From positions 1 through 48,681 of the forward strand of contig JAFEGO010000065.1 of the NCBI GenBank assembly GCA_018239845.1: a stretch of 48,681 bases of DNA, in the 5' to 3' direction. Shown here in pieces: positions 25,719 through 33,731 of the stretch. The stretch comes from Verrucomicrobiota bacterium. Its GTDB lineage: Bacteria; Verrucomicrobiota; Verrucomicrobiia; Opitutales; Opitutaceae. Both the position numbers and the translations under genes were made by a program. Position 1 is the first letter of the stretch; every line of letters begins with the position of its first letter. Under the pieces are notes generated by a model that searched no databases, was not told the DNA's origin, and saw nothing but the letters and a program-made list of their open reading frames with translations.

Positions 25719-27890
25719 TCACGCCCCCGCGCTGCGCACAAACGCCACGGGGGGAAACACCCGCGCGCGCACATCCCACACAAACGTCGCGGCGCCATCT
25801 GCCGTCCGCGACTCCTCGACAAAACCCAGCCGGGGAAACAGGTCGGCCACCATGCCGTTTTTCGCCGTGGGCAGGTAGCGGCCGCGCACGCGCGCGATCC
25901 CCCGCTCCTGCGCCGCCGCCAGCAGCGTGGCGATCATGAACTCCTCCGCCTGCCGCCCGAGCACGCGGCAGCTCATGAGGAGCGTATCGATCTCCCAGCT
26001 ATCCGCCGTCTCGGCGGGCCGCGCGATCAAAAGGCCAATGAGGCCGTTGTCGCCGAAGCAATCGACGAGTCGGAAATACTGCGTCCACGCCGCCGGGTCA
26101 GCGCGCAGCGCTGATACCTCGGCCGCCCCGTGCCGCCGCGTGGTCACGTTGAACTGGTTGGTCTTGTTCAGCAGCTGCACCACGCGGTCCTGCACGGCGT
26201 CGTTGAACGGCCCGTGGTGCATCCGCATGTCGAGCCGCCGCAGAAAGCCCTGCACGTCGCCGGCCTCGGCCTTGAGCGCATCACGGCTGGCGTTGGCCTG
26301 GTAAGCCGAGTTGCGCGCGAGGTCCTCCGCGGAAAGCGCGAGCGCCTCGAAGTAGCCGCCACGGTCGATCGCGCCGATGTAGCCCGCCGGGTCCGCCGGC
26401 AGCTCCACCACCGCGACCTCGGGCAGCTCGCGCCGCACCTTGGCCCGCTCGAGCGGGTTGTCGTCCACGAAGACGAGGCTGTCGATCCCGAGGTTCAGGC
26501 GCCGGGCGATCTCGCGCAGGTTGGCGGGCTTCTCCTCCCAGTTGGCGACGAAGAGGGCGAAATCGTCTTCCTTGAGCACCATGCCGAGCGTCGAGCGGAA
26601 CGGCTCGCGGGCATCGGCGTCGTTGTTCTTCGAGCAGACCGCGAGCAGCACGCCGCGGTTTTTCAGCTCGAGCGCGTAGCGTTGCAGGGCCGCGTGCGCC
26701 TCGCCGATGGCGGTGGGCGGGCCGACCTTGATGCCGTGCGGCCCGTCCTCGCCGACCACGCCGCTCCAGAGCGTGTTGTCCAGGTCGAGCACGAGCACTT
26801 TTTTCGCGAGCCCGACGCGGGCCGCGATGAGGCGCACATAGCGGTCCAACAAGAGCGGCAGCGAGGGAGCTGCCGGGTGCTGCTTGGCCACGTGCCACAG
26901 CGCCTCGTCGGACCACGCCTCCGCTCCCGCCTGCGTGGCGAGCCGCGGGCAATCCACGATCACCACACCCGGTGTCCTCGCTTGGAAAAGCCGCCGGTTC
27001 ACCTCCGCCAGCACCTGCGCGCGCCCGCCGGCCTCCCGCGCGGAAAGCAAACCGGCCGAGTCGTGCGCGGGAAAATCAAACGCATGCTGCAGGATCGTGC
27101 ACGGAGAGGTTCGTTGCGCCGCCGCCCAAAGCTGCTCCAACTCGCCGAAGACGCGGTCCGCCGCATCCGGTGCGTTGCCGAGCGGCTCGAGACCCGCATC
27201 GCGCCAGTGGAGGGCCACGACGATGAAGTCGGGCTTGAATTGGTGCAGCCCCGAGGCCGGGTCCATCAGCTCCTGCCGGTACATGCTAAAGGGCGCCGCA
27301 TACACCTCGGCGACCAAGCCATCCCGCGCCGCGAGCAGCCGCAGCAGCGGCGGCATCAGCTCCGTTGTACTGGAAGAAACGATGCCGATGCGCACCTTCC
27401 GGCCCGGCACCGCCGCGCTTTTCGCCACGAGCCGGTCGAGCAACCGCGCCGTCTTACTGAGCAGCGCGTAGTCGGGCCAGCGCTGCGCACATGAAATCAA
27501 ATCGCTCACGCTGCCCGCGAGATCTCCCGTCTCGCGCCGCACCCGCGCGCGCTCGTAGAGCGCATCCGCAGCGTACCGCCCGCTCTGCTCAATCAGCTCG
27601 GCCCAAAGTTCGAGCGCCTCCGGCCACCGGCTGCGGTCGCCGCTCCACGCCTGCGCGAGCAACCAGCGGCCCGGCAGCGAGCCGCGCCAAGGCGAGTTCG
27701 CGGCGAGCCATGTCTCACGCTTCGTCAACTCCGGCAACCGGGCCAGTAGCGCACCGACCACTGCGAGGTCGAGACTGGTGCGTTGCGCCACCACCGGGGC
27801 CAGCACGTCATCGAGCACCGCAGCGGGCAGATGGGCGATCACGCCGGCGAGGGCGCGGTCATCGAGGGCCTGCAGCAGTGCGGCGTTCAT
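25719..27890 (-). CDS. FkbH-like HAD-IIIC protein (ACP acyl-loading type)
   Basis: 723 residues, longer than usual FkbH (about 350) or N-extended forms (about 600). Residues 1-150 are helical, with TPR-like WPEALELWAEL, and an SGNH-like alpha/beta part (about 165-350, RIGIVSSSTTELM, FIVVALHW) follows. The HAD domain has VLDLDNTLW (Asp369, Asp371), VCSKNND and VFVDDNP (Asp476-477). A GNAT-like tail holds LLNKTNQFNVTTRR and SCRVLGRQAEEF (Cys641). FkbH proteins take 1,3-bisphosphoglycerate, remove phosphate and load a glyceryl unit on an ACP; here that is inferred. Overlap with the ACP gene (ATGA, 27887-27890) supports this. Confidence 0.85.
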   Translation of the reverse strand: MNAALLQALDDRALAGVIAHLPAAVLDDVLAPVVAQRTSLDLAVVGALLARLPELTKRETWLAANSPWRGSLPGRWLLAQAWSGDRSRWPEALELWAELIEQSGRYAADALYERARVRRETGDLAGSVSDLISCAQRWPDYALLSKTARLLDRLVAKSAAVPGRKVRIGIVSSSTTELMPPLLRLLAARDGLVAEVYAAPFSMYRQELMDPASGLHQFKPDFIVVALHWRDAGLEPLGNAPDAADRVFGELEQLWAAAQRTSPCTILQHAFDFPAHDSAGLLSAREAGGRAQVLAEVNRRLFQARTPGVVIVDCPRLATQAGAEAWSDEALWHVAKQHPAAPSLPLLLDRYVRLIAARVGLAKKVLVLDLDNTLWSGVVGEDGPHGIKVGPPTAIGEAHAALQRYALELKNRGVLLAVCSKNNDADAREPFRSTLGMVLKEDDFALFVANWEEKPANLREIARRLNLGIDSLVFVDDNPLERAKVRRELPEVAVVELPADPAGYIGAIDRGGYFEALALSAEDLARNSAYQANASRDALKAEAGDVQGFLRRLDMRMHHGPFNDAVQDRVVQLLNKTNQFNVTTRRHGAAEVSALRADPAAWTQYFRLVDCFGDNGLIGLLIARPAETADSWEIDTLLMSCRVLGRQAEEFMIATLLAAAQERGIARVRGRYLPTAKNGMVADLFPRLGFVEESRTADGAATFVWDVRARVFPPVAFVRSAGA

Positions 27891-28126
27891 GGGGCTTTCG
27901 CGGCGAGCAGAGTCAGAAAATCCCCCGCGCTTTTGAGGCCGGCCACCTCGTCCATGGTGAAGCGCACGCCAAACGCCTGCTCCGTCGCGAGCACCAGCTG
28001 CACCATCGCCACCGAGTCCCACTCCGGCAGGGTTGCCGGACTGAGCTCCGGCGTCAGCGCGAGCGCCGGCTGGTCGAAGATTTCCCGGAAGATGGCCTGC
28101 AGGCGGAAATGATGGGCCGGGTTCAT
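27887..28126 (-). CDS. Acyl carrier protein (near FkbH)
   Basis: 79 residues. The carrier site is Ser38 in PEWDSVAMVQLV, the usual Asp-Ser-hydrophobic motif for phosphopantetheine attachment at the start of helix II; the acidic helix around AFGVRFTMDEV is typical. It is coupled at both ends by ATGA overlaps, to the VOC gene upstream and the FkbH-like gene downstream. It may be the direct carrier for the FkbH-like enzyme. It is distinct in sequence from the second ACP at 29650. Confidence 0.9.
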   Translation of the reverse strand: MNPAHHFRLQAIFREIFDQPALALTPELSPATLPEWDSVAMVQLVLATEQAFGVRFTMDEVAGLKSAGDFLTLLAAKAP

Positions 28127-28581
28127 GGGCGCAGGGTGGAAAGCCCGAGCGGGCCCGGGCCCGCCTCGAGCAGCTCGAAGAGCAGACGCTGGCGGTCCAT
28201 CAGCCACGCGATACGCCGGCCGGGAAACGCCGCCGCCGCTACCGGCTCGCTGACGACCATGCAGCCCGCGGCGCGAAAATGCGCGGTGGCCGCGACGATG
28301 TCGGCGACTTCATAGCAGAGGTGGTGCAGTCCGCCGCCCTTGGTCAGAGCGTTCGCGAGTTTGCTCTCCGGTCCCAGCGGCGCGACCAGTTCCAGCCAGT
28401 GTGTTGCGCCCGGCAGACGGAGAAATTGCACGCGCGCCGTCTGCCCGGGATCGTCGATCGGCTCCGACTCGATGCGATAGCCCAGCACCTCGATGTAGTG
28501 CGCCGCGGCCTGCGCCACATCCTTCACCAGCAGGCCGGTGTGGTGCAGTGCGAGCAGGGGGATCGGCGTCGGCGCGCTCAT
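28123..28581 (-). CDS. VOC protein resembling methylmalonyl-CoA epimerase
   Basis: 152 residues, the usual length. The four metal-binding positions of methylmalonyl-CoA epimerase are present by pattern: His14 in ALHHTGLLVKD, Gln52 in ARVQFLRL, His86/87 in GLHHLCYEV and Glu136 in LLFELLE. It could epimerise an alpha-substituted acyl thioester, or serve another VOC reaction on an ACP-bound acid; no methylmalonyl-CoA mutase is near, so ordinary propionate metabolism is unlikely. It sits between KAS III and ACP genes, overlapping both by ATGA. Confidence 0.82.
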   Translation of the reverse strand: MSAPTPIPLLALHHTGLLVKDVAQAAAHYIEVLGYRIESEPIDDPGQTARVQFLRLPGATHWLELVAPLGPESKLANALTKGGGLHHLCYEVADIVAATAHFRAAGCMVVSEPVAAAAFPGRRIAWLMDRQRLLFELLEAGPGPLGLSTLRP

Positions 28582-29639
28582 GCGGGATACTCCACGTCGG
28601 CCTCCACGATCGCGCTGCCGGCGGCGGGCATGCGCAGCAGCGCCACGCCCCACGACAGGCCCGCACCAAAGGACGCCAGCAGGACGCGGCTGCCCGGCTG
28701 GATTTTCCCCTGCCGCACGGCTTCGGCCAGCGCGAGCGGGGTGGCCGCGCCGCTCGTGTTGCCGATTTTTTCCATGAAATAGAAGCGCTTCGCCTCCGGC
28801 ACGCCTAGCGCCTTGTAGATCAGCTCGAGCATCGTGCGGTTGGCCTGGTGGAAAATGATCAGGTCCACCTCATTCAGCGTGACGCGGAATTTGGCCAGCG
28901 CCTCGCGGATCACGTCGGGCATCTTGTACACAGAGAAATGGAAGATCGCCGGGCCGTTCATCGCCAGATGCTCGTCTGTGCGCACGCTGCCCGAGGGATC
29001 GGTGATGTCGCGCTTGGTCTCCGCCGAGCGGGGTTTGCGCGCGCCGGAGACGGGGATCATCAGATGGGGCGCGCCAGTCCCATCGGTGCCGAGCAGCACG
29101 CCGAGCAGGCCCGTGCCCGCCTCGGTCGCCGGCTCCAGCAGCGTCGCCACCGCGGCGTCCCCATGCAGCGGCACCAGCCCGCGGTCCCGCGGGTCGATGA
29201 CGTGCGAGAGCGTGTCGGCGTTGAGCAGCAGGGCCTTTTTGGCCACACCGGACTGTATCAGTCCATCCACGACCGAAAGCGCGTAGGGATAGGCCGAGCA
29301 GCCGAGGCCGAGGTCGAAGGCGGCGCAATGCGGCCCCAGGCCCAGCCGCCCGTGGAGCACGCAGGCCGTCGCGGGAATCTGGTGGTCGCCGGTCTGCGAG
29401 ACGAAGACCAGCAGGTCGATCTCGGCCGGGGCAATTCCCCGCGCCGCCAGCAGACGCTGCGCGGCGACCATGGCCAGGTCCGACGCTGTCACGCCCGGCG
29501 GGGCAATGCGCCGCCCGGTGATGCCGGACATTTTGGCGATGGCCGCGATCTGCTTCGGGTCGAAGCGCCGGGCCAGCTCTTCCTGCTCCAGCCGCACCGG
29601 CGGCAGGCAATAATGGAGGGCGGTGATCGCGGCGTTCAC
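28578..29639 (-). CDS. KAS III (FabH-like) 3-oxoacyl-ACP synthase
   Basis: 353 residues from a GTG start. The Cys-His-Asn triad is complete: Cys114 in GLGCSAYPYAL, His264 in FHQANRTML and Asn294 in GNTSGAATPLAL. FabH itself starts fatty-acid synthesis with acetyl-CoA, but homologues in secondary pathways condense other acyl units with ACP substrates. Here it overlaps the VOC gene by ATGA and follows an ACP gene by ten bases, so it probably builds a dedicated acyl chain rather than lipid precursors. It is a candidate partner of the FkbH-like protein, as in tetronate clusters. Confidence 0.92.
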   Translation of the reverse strand: MNAAITALHYCLPPVRLEQEELARRFDPKQIAAIAKMSGITGRRIAPPGVTASDLAMVAAQRLLAARGIAPAEIDLLVFVSQTGDHQIPATACVLHGRLGLGPHCAAFDLGLGCSAYPYALSVVDGLIQSGVAKKALLLNADTLSHVIDPRDRGLVPLHGDAAVATLLEPATEAGTGLLGVLLGTDGTGAPHLMIPVSGARKPRSAETKRDITDPSGSVRTDEHLAMNGPAIFHFSVYKMPDVIREALAKFRVTLNEVDLIIFHQANRTMLELIYKALGVPEAKRFYFMEKIGNTSGAATPLALAEAVRQGKIQPGSRVLLASFGAGLSWGVALLRMPAAGSAIVEADVEYPA

Positions 29640-29649
29640 GGTGGCCGGG

Positions 29650-29892
29650 TCAGTCGGTCAGGGGCGCGCCGTGCGCCGCCATCAGCCGCTCCAGGTCGCC
29701 ATAGACCTTCAGCGCGGCGACCTCCTCCGGCTCGAGCCTGATTTCGAAACGCTCGTCCAGTTCGATCATGAGCGTGAGGATGTTGAGCGAGTCAAAGCCG
29801 CCCAGCTTGCGTAGCTCCGTGTCCGCCGCGAGGCGGGCGGGATCGGTCTCGATGATCTTGCCGACGATCGTTTTGAATTCGAGGCGGGTCAT
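29650..29892 (-). CDS. Acyl carrier protein (near KAS III)
   Basis: 80 residues. Phosphopantetheine is expected on Ser35 in GGFDSLNIL; the following IELDERFEIRLEPEEV helix is acidic as in other ACPs. The start is ATG 29892. It is ten bases upstream of the KAS III gene and 13 after the NeuD-like gene. Its sequence differs widely from the ACP at 27887, so the two may carry different intermediates. Confidence 0.9.
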   Translation of the reverse strand: MTRLEFKTIVGKIIETDPARLAADTELRKLGGFDSLNILTLMIELDERFEIRLEPEEVAALKVYGDLERLMAAHGAPLTD

Positions 29893-29905
29893 CGGGAAAA
29901 CATTT

Positions 29906-30553
29906 TCAGTGCCGCGCGAAGACGACCTTCGCCGGATTCCCCACCGCCGTGCTGCCCGCGGGCACCGGACGCAGCGCAAAGGCATTGGCGCCGAGCCGCG
30001 CCCACGCACCGACCTCGATGCGCGGGGCGATCACGCCATTCGAGCCCACAAAGGCGCCATGGCCGAGCACCGCTGCGCCGGAGATGCGTCCGCCGGGACA
30101 CACCTGCGAAAAATCGCCCAACACGGAATCATGGCCGATAGAGCAGCCCTGGTTGACGAGCACGTGCCGGCCGATCCGGGCTTTCGAGGACAGCACGGCG
30201 AGCGCGCCGACATAGGTGCCCGCCCCGATGATCACGCCCGGTGCGATCGGCACGCTGGGGTCGATGATCGTCTCGGCTTTCCAACCGAGCTGCTCAGCGC
30301 GGGTGACGAGCTTCTCGCGGTTGCGGTTGTCGCCCACCGCGCAGATGAAAAAAACGTCGCCCTGAAGCTTCGCCGCCGCGGCCTCGACGGAGCCCAGCAA
30401 GGGCAGCCCGCAATAAATCCCGCTGCGCAGCGTCTCGGCGTCATCGCAAAAACCCGCGAAGGTATAGCTCGGCTGGCGGGCATGGATGTTCATGGCCGCC
30501 CAATGCACATCCTGCCCCTGTCCGCCGGCGCCGATGATGACGAGTTGTTTCAT
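29906..30553 (-). CDS. NeuD/PglD-type hexapeptide acyltransferase
   Basis: 215 residues. An N-terminal nucleotide-sugar-binding alpha/beta domain (QLVIIGAGGQGQDV, AGFCDDAE) is followed by a left-handed beta-helix of hexapeptides (IAPGVIIGAGTYVG, RIGRHVLVNQGCSIGHDSVLGDFSQVCPG), with His141 as the expected base, and AVGNPAKVV at the end. The family N- or O-acylates sugars such as sialic acid or bacillosamine precursors. It sits just upstream of the ACP/KAS III genes, so an ACP-borne or CoA-borne acyl donor is plausible. Confidence 0.93.
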   Translation of the reverse strand: MKQLVIIGAGGQGQDVHWAAMNIHARQPSYTFAGFCDDAETLRSGIYCGLPLLGSVEAAAAKLQGDVFFICAVGDNRNREKLVTRAEQLGWKAETIIDPSVPIAPGVIIGAGTYVGALAVLSSKARIGRHVLVNQGCSIGHDSVLGDFSQVCPGGRISGAAVLGHGAFVGSNGVIAPRIEVGAWARLGANAFALRPVPAGSTAVGNPAKVVFARH

Positions 30554-30584
30554 GTGGACTTCGCAGCCTCCGATGCAGGGCGAT

Positions 30585-31829
30585 TCACCCCGCTTGTCCA
30601 CCGCTTTCTGGCCGCGCGACGTCTTCGATGAAGCGCACGAACTCACCTGCCAATTGATCGCGACTAAAACGGGCCTCCGCGAGGCGCCGCGACGCCGCGC
30701 CCATCGCCCGGCGCGCCGAGGCGTCGTCCGCGAGCGCGAGGAGGGCCTCGGCCAGCGCGGCCGCATTGCCCGGTACCGCGACCCGGCCGCAGCCGTGCTC
30801 CGTGATCAACCCCGCAAGCCAGCCCGGGTAGTTGTTCACGACCGGCAGGCCCGCCGAGATGTAGTCAAAAAACTTGTTCGGCGAGGTCCCGTGATAAAAC
30901 GCCGGCACGTCGGCCAAAATCATCAGGCCGCAGTCAAAGGCACCGGTCATCTTCGCGAGCGCACCCTTGCGGATCGGCGCGAGGAAAAGGCAGTTCGTCA
31001 ACCCCTCGGCCTGCGCGCGCGCCACGAGACGGTCCTTCTCGCGGCCGTCGCCGATCAGGACGATCTTGATATCGCTCCGTCCCCGGCGCTGCAGCTCAGC
31101 CGCCGCATTGAGCAGCGCGTCGAGGCCGTTAGCCGTGCCGTGCGCCCCGGCAAACAGCGCCGCAAAGTCCCCCGGTCCCACGCCGGCGACCGCCAGGTCC
31201 GCACGGCGGCCGGGCTTGAAAATCTCCAGGTCGCAGCCGTTGGGGATCATCGTCACGCGCCGTCCCTTCGGCGAGCGTCGCGTAATGCCTTCTCCGATAC
31301 CTGGGGCCAGCCCCACGCAGGCGTCGGCCGTCCGGTAGGCCAGCCACTCGAGCAGGCTCATGCCGCCGAGCAGCAAGGGATTCTTCATGCCCAGCGCGCG
31401 CGGCAGCTCGGGCCACAGGTCGCGCACCTCGAAGACAAAGGTCCGTTTGCGTCCGAGCAGCTTCATGACGATGCCGGGCACCGCCGCCGTCAGCGGCGTC
31501 GAGGTCGCGAACAGCACGTCGTAGTCCTCCCGGAGCGCGAGCCAGCTGCTGCGCAGCGCGTAGCGCACGAACAGCCACGTCCGGCCGAGGATGCTGGTGC
31601 GGTTGGAGTACGTGAGCGGCAGTGCGATCACGTCGATGCCGTCCACGTCGCCGCGGTGCCAGTCGCGGTTCTGGTCGAAGGGCAGCTTGAGGCCGTCGCG
31701 GTCGTTCTTGCCGCACACCATCGTCACCTGATGTCCCTGGGCGACGAGCGCGCGGGCAAACTCATACGAGCGCGTGCCGCCCGAGCCGTCGGGCGTCGTG
31801 AAGTGCTGGTGGAAGTAGAGGATTCTCAT
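30585..31829 (-). CDS. GT4 glycosyltransferase, WbuB-like
   Basis: 414 residues, GT-B fold. MRILYFHQHF and GTRSYEFARALVAQGHQVTMV open the acceptor domain; VFEVRDLWPELPRALG is the usual WbuB-type signature near 135. The donor domain has GDGREKDRLV and NKFFDYISAGLPVVNN. WbuB-like enzymes transfer FucNAc-type or related amino sugars in O-antigens; here the sugar is not determined. It overlaps the heparinase gene stop by ATGA (31826-31829). Confidence 0.92.
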   Translation of the reverse strand: MRILYFHQHFTTPDGSGGTRSYEFARALVAQGHQVTMVCGKNDRDGLKLPFDQNRDWHRGDVDGIDVIALPLTYSNRTSILGRTWLFVRYALRSSWLALREDYDVLFATSTPLTAAVPGIVMKLLGRKRTFVFEVRDLWPELPRALGMKNPLLLGGMSLLEWLAYRTADACVGLAPGIGEGITRRSPKGRRVTMIPNGCDLEIFKPGRRADLAVAGVGPGDFAALFAGAHGTANGLDALLNAAAELQRRGRSDIKIVLIGDGREKDRLVARAQAEGLTNCLFLAPIRKGALAKMTGAFDCGLMILADVPAFYHGTSPNKFFDYISAGLPVVNNYPGWLAGLITEHGCGRVAVPGNAAALAEALLALADDASARRAMGAASRRLAEARFSRDQLAGEFVRFIEDVARPESGGQAG

Positions 31830-33724
31830 CGGTCGGCGGGCAGCAGAAATTCCGTGCGCCATTCAACCGGACCCGTCGCGCGCAACTCAATGACCAACGC
31901 ACAGGCTGGCGTAACCTCGCCGTAATACGGCGACCACCAGCCGCTGGCCGTCGCCTCATCCGCCCGGATCAACCGGACCTGCGGCGCCTCCGCGCCGCCC
32001 GACCACGCGATGCGGATGCCACTCGCCGGATCCACCACCGCGCCGCCTTCCGGCGCGAGGACCCATGCGCGATCATCGAGCCGCCAGTGCCAGCGCAGCA
32101 CACGGCCGGCTGCGCCCGCGACCCGATCCGTGACGATAAAGGTATTTTCTCCTGCGGCTTTCACTTCGCGCGTCCATTGCACGCCGAGCTTTTTGTAGCC
32201 GTCGTGACTGGCCGTGCAGCCCGCGCCCTCGACAGTCGCCGTGCCATGCGGCCACGGCAGGTAGAGGAAGCGGCTGAACTTCGCCATCGGCTCGATGCCG
32301 TCGATCGTGAGCGCGTTGTGCTGCGCCGCGGCACCGAGCTGCGTGAACCGCTCGCGGGAATTGTAGGAATACGAGCCGCCGTCCAAGGCCACGGGCCGGC
32401 CGCGGTGCCAGATATCGACGTGCAGCATGTCCGCCTGATTCGGCCGGTGGCGGAATTCCACCGGACAGCGCAAAAAGAGCCGGCTGTGCGCGGTCGTAAG
32501 TTGGAAGCAGCCCGCCTCGCGCGCGTGCCACACCGCGGCCGGCGCCGTGTCGGCCACGCGCGGGAGATTTTTTCCGCCCGGCACCAGCCACGCCACCGCC
32601 TCGTCCCATGGACCCGGCACGAACGGAAGCTTTTGCAGGAAGACCGCCGCCGCCAGCTGCACAGCCGGCCGCAGATCGAGAAACTCGGCGGCGGCGAGCG
32701 GCAGGATATTCGCTCCGTCGTTGGGCCCGTAGAGCGGACCCCAGCCGCTCGCGCGGTCAGTCAGCGTGAGCAGAAAATCCGTGGCCCGCCGGCCGCCCGC
32801 GAGCAGCCACGCGGGCACGGGCTGCGCCACCTGCTCCAGGCGCACCTTCGCCCACACGAGGTCGTGCAGCAGCACGCGGTGATAGATGAGGGAGTGCTGC
32901 GAAAATCCTCCGTCGGGATAGACCAGCTCGTGCACCTGCGCCGCGAGTTCGCGCAGGCCGCGCGCACGCCACGCTGTGCTCTCCGGGTGCTCCGGCGTCA
33001 GCAGCGCCGCCGTGATCAACCCGACGCATTCGCTCACGCCGTGGTTGTTTTTCTGGCTGAGCGCGTAGTCGAGATTCGCGGCAATGCGGCGCCCCGTCGC
33101 GACGATGAAGCGCGCGAGCAATTCCCGCTGGGCCGGCGGCACGCCGAGCCCTTCCGCGGCGAACACGACCGCCATCAGGCGGAAGGTCGCCTCCTGGCCG
33201 CACATCCAGTTCGCGCCACGGTTGGGCGGATTGCGCGCACACCAGTCGGCGAAGAGCCGCCAGAAAGCCTCCGCGTATTTCGCGTCACCCGTCCGCGCGT
33301 GCGCCCGCGTGAGCGCATAGGCCCACGAAAACCGGCTCAGCTCCCAGATGCCCTTGATGTCGCCAAAGGCAAAATCGCCGAGCTCGCTCCAATGGCGGTC
33401 CGCTGGCGCCAGCTCGCCGGTCAACTGGTTGCTGTGCCAGTCGGGCGGGTTTCCCGCCGTGACTTCCCCGCGGGAAAAAAGCCGGAAACGACCGAGCAGC
33501 AGCGCATCGGCCTCGCGCACCGCCGTGCCGGAAATCTCCGTCGACACGGGGAGAGCCCGGCTCCCAAGGTGCAGCTCTGTCGCGGGCACTTCGTCCCACG
33601 CGACCGCCGGCGTCGCGCGGCGCAGGGCGCCCGACTTGCGGCGCAGGGCGTAGCGCACGCGGAAACCCATCCACCCCACCCCGAGATGGCGGACCAACGC
33701 GAGGTATTGGAAGGGCGAACGCAT
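31826..33724 (-). CDS. Heparinase II/III family protein in glycan locus
   Basis: 632 residues. The N-terminal alpha/alpha-toroid part (KGIWELSRFSWAYAL, WCARNPPNRGANWMCGQE, QKNNHGVSECVGL) and the C-terminal beta-sandwich (RPNQADMLHVDIWHRGRPVALDGGSYSYN, QHNALTIDG) are both complete. Family members cleave uronate-containing polysaccharides by beta-elimination. No signal peptide is obvious, although an N-terminal hydrophobic stretch is short and basic. Such genes are common inside O-antigen and capsule loci, where a lyase could trim the polymer. It ends in an ATGA overlap with the WbuB-like gene. Confidence 0.9.
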   Translation of the reverse strand: MRSPFQYLALVRHLGVGWMGFRVRYALRRKSGALRRATPAVAWDEVPATELHLGSRALPVSTEISGTAVREADALLLGRFRLFSRGEVTAGNPPDWHSNQLTGELAPADRHWSELGDFAFGDIKGIWELSRFSWAYALTRAHARTGDAKYAEAFWRLFADWCARNPPNRGANWMCGQEATFRLMAVVFAAEGLGVPPAQRELLARFIVATGRRIAANLDYALSQKNNHGVSECVGLITAALLTPEHPESTAWRARGLRELAAQVHELVYPDGGFSQHSLIYHRVLLHDLVWAKVRLEQVAQPVPAWLLAGGRRATDFLLTLTDRASGWGPLYGPNDGANILPLAAAEFLDLRPAVQLAAAVFLQKLPFVPGPWDEAVAWLVPGGKNLPRVADTAPAAVWHAREAGCFQLTTAHSRLFLRCPVEFRHRPNQADMLHVDIWHRGRPVALDGGSYSYNSRERFTQLGAAAQHNALTIDGIEPMAKFSRFLYLPWPHGTATVEGAGCTASHDGYKKLGVQWTREVKAAGENTFIVTDRVAGAAGRVLRWHWRLDDRAWVLAPEGGAVVDPASGIRIAWSGGAEAPQVRLIRADEATASGWWSPYYGEVTPACALVIELRATGPVEWRTEFLLPADR

Positions 33725-33731
33725 CCGTCGC

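Noticed and set aside
28123..28581. Ordinary methylmalonyl-CoA epimerase of propionate metabolism
   Set aside because: No mutase, carboxylase or B12-related gene is near, and the gene is coupled by overlaps to KAS III and an ACP.
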